From Caryophanales bacterium UBA4869 (GTDB taxonomy: Bacteria; Bacillota_I; Bacilli_A; RFN20; CAG-288): DNA of 10,316 bases. The stretch is taken from NCBI GenBank assembly GCA_002399505.1, contig DHDT01000029.1, forward strand, positions 4,597 to 14,912. Reading direction: 5' to 3'. A program made the position numbers and the translations under genes. This document shows positions 6,731 through 10,316 of the stretch, piece by piece (position 1 is the stretch's first letter; the number at the start of each line of letters is the position of its first letter). The notes under the pieces were generated by a model. That model saw nothing but the letters and a program-made list of their open reading frames with translations. It was not told the DNA's origin and ran no database searches.

Positions 6731-7981
6731 ATGAATTTATTAGAAGATTTAGAGAGAAGAGGATTATTAGACAGCTTTTCAGACAAAAAGAAAGTAGAGG
6801 AGATGTTAGAAGTTCCTCATACTGTATATTGTGGCTTTGATCCCAGTGCGCGTTCTATGCAGTTAGGCAACTTCATCATGATCACTATTCTTCAGAGACT
6901 TCAGGCCTGCGGTCATCGCGTCATCGCTGTTTTAGGTGGCGCCACCGGAATGATCGGCGATCCTTCGGGAAAGAAGTCAGAACGTTCATTCCTAAATGAA
7001 CAAAGAGTCACTGAAAATGCCGAATGTATCAGAAAGCAACTTGAAAAGTATATTGACACCAGTGATCCTAATAAAGGTATCATCGTCAACAATTACGATT
7101 GGTGGAGCAAGACCAATGTTCTCACCTTTTTGAGAGACTACGGAAAACTGATTCAAGTCAACTATATGCTGAGCAAAGAAGTAGTCAAATCCCGTCTTGA
7201 TGCCGGTATCTCCTATACCGAATTCTCTTATATGATTCTTCAGTCTGGTGATTTTGACCGTCTCTACAAAGACTATAACTGCACTATTCAGTTTGGCGGC
7301 GGCGATCAGTGGGGGAACCTCACTACCGCTTTGGATTTCGTCAAAAAGAAGGAAGGCTCTGACTGTGAAGCCCAGGTCTTCAGCTTCAAGCTTATTACCG
7401 ATTCTAATGGCAAGAAGTTCGGAAAGAGCGAAAGCGGTGCTCTCTATCTAGATCCTGAGATGACAAGTCCCTATCAGATCTACCAGTACTTCATGAATGT
7501 CTCTGATTCCGATGTCTTAAAATACCTGTATATCTTTGATAAGCGTCCCATCGAGACCATCGATGAAATCTATAAGAACCACCTTGCCCATCCTGAACTC
7601 AGAGAAGGACAGAAGGAACTCGCCAAGGTTATTGTCACTTCCCTGCATGGTCCTGAAGCCGCTCTTGACTGCGCTAAGATGTCAGTTGCTCTCTTCACTG
7701 ATCAGTTCCAAGGACTAAACGCCAAAGAACTGGATGAACTGACTTCCGGTCTCAATGTTGTCGAAACCAAAGAAAGCCTGAATCTTCTCGATGCCCTGAT
7801 TGCCTTGAAACTTGCTTCTTCCAAACGTGAAGCCCGTGAATTTGTCACTAACGGAGCCGTTAAAATCAACGGTGAGAAAATCGCCGATGTCAATGCTATG
7901 ATTTCCGCTTCCGATGCTTTAGACGGCGGCTATGTTTTCGTCAAACGCGGAAAGAAGAATTACGCGGTTGTAAAATTCTGA
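6731..7981 (+). CDS. tyrS: Tyrosyl-tRNA synthetase with altered HIGH motif
   Basis: Class I aminoacyl-tRNA synthetase that charges tRNA-Tyr in the cytoplasm. It is 416 residues, normal for a bacterial TyrRS. The signature region reads CGFDPSARSMQLGNF (34-48), where related enzymes have DPTADSLHIGH; the HIGH motif is Gln44-Leu-Gly-Asn47. The rest is canonical: GGATGMIGDPSGK (69-81), Tyr167, Gln171 and Asp174 of the tyrosine pocket, GGGDQWGN (189-196, usually GGSDQWGN), and KFGKS (229-233) as the KMSKS loop. The C-terminal S4-like RNA-binding domain covers about 350-416. The start ATG has GAGG (6719-6722) 8 bases upstream. The stop TGA ends directly at the neighbouring minus-strand gene. Identity is secure; the effect of the HIGH changes is unknown. 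Confidence 0.97.
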   Translation: MNLLEDLERRGLLDSFSDKKKVEEMLEVPHTVYCGFDPSARSMQLGNFIMITILQRLQACGHRVIAVLGGATGMIGDPSGKKSERSFLNEQRVTENAECIRKQLEKYIDTSDPNKGIIVNNYDWWSKTNVLTFLRDYGKLIQVNYMLSKEVVKSRLDAGISYTEFSYMILQSGDFDRLYKDYNCTIQFGGGDQWGNLTTALDFVKKKEGSDCEAQVFSFKLITDSNGKKFGKSESGALYLDPEMTSPYQIYQYFMNVSDSDVLKYLYIFDKRPIETIDEIYKNHLAHPELREGQKELAKVIVTSLHGPEAALDCAKMSVALFTDQFQGLNAKELDELTSGLNVVETKESLNLLDALIALKLASSKREAREFVTNGAVKINGEKIADVNAMISASDALDGGYVFVKRGKKNYAVVKF

Positions 7982-9028
7982 TTACTTCTTCGTTTCTTCT
8001 AAGAAATCGATGATTTCCTTGGAAACATCCTCATCATAATGATAGCTATGGACCCGGTCGAGAGAAGCTATGAACTTCTCTTCCATTCGGGTCTTTTCTT
8101 TTTCGTCTGCTATTTTTTCAATCTCTTTATATTCTTTGACCCAAGTACGATATTGGTTCTGATCCTCTTCAACAAGAAGTGAATTGTGAAGACCTTTGTC
8201 AGTCACAGATATCTGCACGTTTTCTTTTTTATGGTCTTCACAATACTTGGCTAAAGAATGGCAGTAGGGAACCATGGGATCGTTTTTAGCCTGAATGAGA
8301 AGAACCGGACTCGTTTTGTTCTTGAATCCTCTTTTTGCCTTGATGGAATAACGGAAACCTAAAATAAGGAAAGATGAAAAGCGAATCAGTTGAGATATAA
8401 AAGGATAAAGCTTAGGAGCAAAAGTCTTCATCAGGTCTTTTCCGGCAATTCCGGGCCCCATAGGAGCAGAACGGGCGATGACTCCCTTAATTTCAGGATG
8501 ATTTCTCATCGCTCCGACAACACAGTAACCGCCCCAGGAATGCCCGTAAAGATATAGATTCAATCCGTGATTGATGTCTTTCTTTTCGACGTCGGCGATG
8601 ACATTCTCGAGAACATAGATTCCGGTGGCCAAAGCCTGCTGGGAACGTCCTTCAGAGATGCCTACTCCAAATTGATCATAGGCCAGAACCTGATAGCCCT
8701 TCTTAGCCAACATGGCGATATCGAAAAGATACTGGACATGGGTTCCGAAGAAACCGTGGGAAAGAATTATAAATCCTTTATAGTCCTTGAAATTCTTATC
8801 AGAATAAATATATCCGTTGATGGCTTTCCCGTAATAGCCACACATATAAGGTTTTCTTTCCATCCAGTCTTCATAGTCTTCATAGCGAAGATAAATCGGA
8901 TTATGAGGGTCTTCTCCTCGGACTCCGAAAAGTTTCTCATTGGCAATGGCAACGCAGATGAGGCAAAAAGAAGCATAGAAAAATATAATGATAATCAGGC
9001 AGATGACTGCAATTCCCCAAGGTTCCAT
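7982..9028 (-). CDS. Membrane-anchored alpha/beta hydrolase
   Basis: A 348-residue serine hydrolase of the alpha/beta fold, close in style to monoacylglycerol lipase or S33-type peptidases and esterases. An N-terminal hydrophobic helix (about 5-29) probably anchors it in the membrane; there is no signal-peptidase site visible. The oxyanion HG is at 91-92, the nucleophile elbow GHSWGG has Ser164, the acid is likely Asp250 (KNDPMVPY), and the base His281 (GLHNSLL). The C-terminal tail (about 295-348) is charged and helical. The substrate cannot be told from sequence. The gene runs towards tyrS and ends on the very next base. A weak AGAGAG precedes the start ATG (9026-9028 on the plus strand). 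Confidence 0.85.
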   Translation of the reverse strand: MEPWGIAVICLIIIIFFYASFCLICVAIANEKLFGVRGEDPHNPIYLRYEDYEDWMERKPYMCGYYGKAINGYIYSDKNFKDYKGFIILSHGFFGTHVQYLFDIAMLAKKGYQVLAYDQFGVGISEGRSQQALATGIYVLENVIADVEKKDINHGLNLYLYGHSWGGYCVVGAMRNHPEIKGVIARSAPMGPGIAGKDLMKTFAPKLYPFISQLIRFSSFLILGFRYSIKAKRGFKNKTSPVLLIQAKNDPMVPYCHSLAKYCEDHKKENVQISVTDKGLHNSLLVEEDQNQYRTWVKEYKEIEKIADEKEKTRMEEKFIASLDRVHSYHYDEDVSKEIIDFLEETKK

Positions 9029-9052
9029 GTTTGATCTCTCTTTTCTCTATGA

Positions 9053-9058
9053 ATTATA
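9053..9058 (-). promoter_or_regulatory. Possible -10 box of the hydrolase gene
   Basis: On the minus strand this reads TATAAT, 24 bases before the hydrolase start codon. No good -35 is seen at 16-18 bases, because that stretch is purine-rich on the plus strand (GAGAAA). The rest of the gap up to 9112 is an A/G-rich tract with no gene. Confidence 0.35.
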
Positions 9059-9112
9059 GTTTATTCTCTGTGAAAGAGAAAGAAGGAGAAGAAAAAGAAA
9101 CAAATCAAATAT

Positions 9113-9139
9113 TTAGCACTCTAGTATTGAAAGTGCTAA
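9113..9139 (+). promoter_or_regulatory. CIRCE operator (HrcA binding site)
   Basis: The sequence is TTAGCACTC-N9-AAGTGCTAA, matching the consensus TTAGCACTC-N9-GAGTGCTAA at 17 of 18 arm positions, the exception being A for G at 9131. CIRCE is bound by the repressor HrcA, which is released on heat shock. The right arm overlaps the -35 box of the clpB promoter, so binding should block RNA polymerase. Confidence 0.95.
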
Positions 9140-9154
9140 TTTTTAATCTATAAT
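9127..9154 (+). promoter_or_regulatory. Housekeeping-type promoter of clpB
   Basis: The -35 TTGAAA (9127-9132) and -10 TATAAT (9149-9154) are separated by 16 bases. The CIRCE right arm spans the -35, giving repression by HrcA of an otherwise sigma-A type promoter. The ribosome binding site AAAGGAGG (9183-9190) follows, 8 bases before the start codon. Confidence 0.85.
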
Positions 9155-9198
9155 ATATCTGTCAGCAAAAATGAATGCTATTAAAGGAGGCTATAATT

Positions 9199-10316
9199 AT
9201 GGCCGAAGAACAAAAATATACTCAAAGAGTAGTCGATGCCATCAATAAGGGAGTCAATATCTCTAAGGACGAACACTTAGCCAGTTTTGACGTGCCTGAA
9301 TTTTTGAGGGCTGTATATGATCAAGATGATTCTCTATATGTAAACGTCTTAAAGAAACTCAACATTGACGTCAAAGCTGTAAGTCAGAAGATCGATCAGT
9401 TTATCAAAGACTCCGTCAAAACCACTTCCACTGTCGAACCTGATTCCAGTGCCGATGTCAAGAACATGCTTTACAATGCCAGCAAATACGAGAAGGACAT
9501 GGATGATGAATACATGTCTATCGAGCATTTGCTTCTTTCTCAGTTTGACTGCAAGCATTCTCTCATCAAGGAACTCGGGAAAATCAACGGCTATGACAAA
9601 GCCTCGTTCAAAAAGGCAATCGATGCCATCAGAGGCGGAAACCATGTCACTTCCGATAATCCCGAGTCTCAATATGATGCTTTAAAGAAATACGGTCGTG
9701 ACTTAGTTTCTGATGTTGCCTCAGGAAAGATTGATCCTGTCATCGGCAGAGACACTGAAATCAGACGCGTGATGGAGATTCTCTCGAGAAAGAGCAAGAA
9801 CAATCCTGTCCTGATCGGCGATCCCGGTGTTGGCAAGACCGCTGTCGTCGAAGGACTTGCCTGGAGAATATTCAAAGGTGATGTCCCGGAGACACTCAAA
9901 GACAAAACTATCTGGGAATTAGATGTTGGTTCTCTTATTGCCGGTGCCAAATACCGCGGAGAATTTGAAGAGCGTCTTAAAGCCGTTATGAAAGAAGTCA
10001 GTAAATCGGAAGGCAGAATCATTCTTTTCATCGATGAGATTCATACCCTTATCGGTGCCGGAGCCGGCGGTGACTCCTCTCTGGATGCCGCCAATATCCT
10101 CAAACCGATGTTAGCCCGCGGTGAACTTCATTGTATCGGCGCCACTACCATCAACGAATATCGCAAATACATTGAAAAAGATGCCGCTTTTGCCCGTCGT
10201 ATGCAGAAAGTCATGATTGATGAACCGACAGTCGATGATTCCATCGCAATTCTGAGAGGCATCAAAGACCGCTATGAACAGCACCATGGTGTTGAAATCA
10301 CCGATGATGCCATCAT
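9199..10316 (+). CDS. clpB: ClpB disaggregase, 3'-truncated by window edge
   Basis: Hsp100 AAA+ chaperone that, with DnaK, pulls proteins out of aggregates in the cytoplasm after heat stress. The frame is open to the window end, giving 372 residues (372 full codons plus two bases) of an expected roughly 850. Seen here: the Clp N-domain (about 1-150), then the first AAA module with Walker A GDPGVGKT (207-214), pore-loop region KYRGEFEER, Walker B FIDE (277-280) and sensor-type GATT. The stretch after IEKDAA is FARRMQKV, where ClpB usually has LERRFQKV; the two arginines that serve as fingers are retained. The start is well supported by AAAGGAGG at 9183-9190. Regulation is by CIRCE/HrcA. Confidence 0.96.
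   Translation, partial: MAEEQKYTQRVVDAINKGVNISKDEHLASFDVPEFLRAVYDQDDSLYVNVLKKLNIDVKAVSQKIDQFIKDSVKTTSTVEPDSSADVKNMLYNASKYEKDMDDEYMSIEHLLLSQFDCKHSLIKELGKINGYDKASFKKAIDAIRGGNHVTSDNPESQYDALKKYGRDLVSDVASGKIDPVIGRDTEIRRVMEILSRKSKNNPVLIGDPGVGKTAVVEGLAWRIFKGDVPETLKDKTIWELDVGSLIAGAKYRGEFEERLKAVMKEVSKSEGRIILFIDEIHTLIGAGAGGDSSLDAANILKPMLARGELHCIGATTINEYRKYIEKDAAFARRMQKVMIDEPTVDDSIAILRGIKDRYEQHHGVEITDDAI

Noticed and set aside
8567..9034. 155-residue plus-strand open frame
   Set aside because: It lies antisense within the hydrolase gene, has no ribosome binding site worth noting, and shows no family features.
9349..9672. 107-residue minus-strand open frame
   Set aside because: Antisense to the clpB N-terminal domain, with no recognisable features.
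9669..10031. 120-residue minus-strand open frame
   Set aside because: It is antisense to the highly conserved first AAA module of clpB; a shadow of its codon use.

Overview
The window looks like a chromosomal stretch of a low-GC Gram-positive bacterium (Bacillota). LepA, HemW, TyrRS and ClpB are typical bacterial housekeeping proteins. The ClpB gene is controlled by a CIRCE heat-shock operator, the binding site of the HrcA repressor. TGA is used as a stop codon by several genes, so this is the standard code and not a Mycoplasma-type code. Protein style and the compact, overlapping gene layout suggest an Erysipelotrichia-like lineage; that placement is an inference and was not tested.

Layout. 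Bases 1-1629 are the 3' nine-tenths of lepA (elongation factor 4), open at the left edge. A short AT-rich gap leads to three translationally coupled genes (each junction is an ATGA overlap): a Fic-fold protein with a destroyed active-site motif and a C-terminal winged helix (1700-3025), a small single-pass membrane protein (3022-3360), and hemW (3357-4475). In many Bacillota lepA and hemW are neighbours, so the two middle genes look like an insertion into a conserved pair. At 4565-4960 a small probable DNA-binding protein has its own extended -10 promoter. A strong hairpin that also contains the next gene's ribosome binding site separates it from three overlapping membrane-protein genes (5007-6623). 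These look like a shortened Tad/type II secretion F-protein pair plus a TadE-like pilin-type protein, with no ATPase in view.

tyrS (6731-7981) follows with its own promoter and a 13-bp palindrome near the transcription start, and no T-box leader. Its HIGH motif is altered to QLGN. A membrane-anchored alpha/beta hydrolase on the minus strand (7982-9028) abuts tyrS tail to tail with no gap. The divergent region 9029-9198 carries a CIRCE operator overlapping the clpB promoter, and clpB (9199 onward) runs off the right edge.

No tRNA, rRNA, insertion sequence or CRISPR array was seen. The points most worth following up are the inactivated Fic protein, the SD-sequestering hairpin ahead of the Tad-like trio, and the unusual TyrRS active-site signature.
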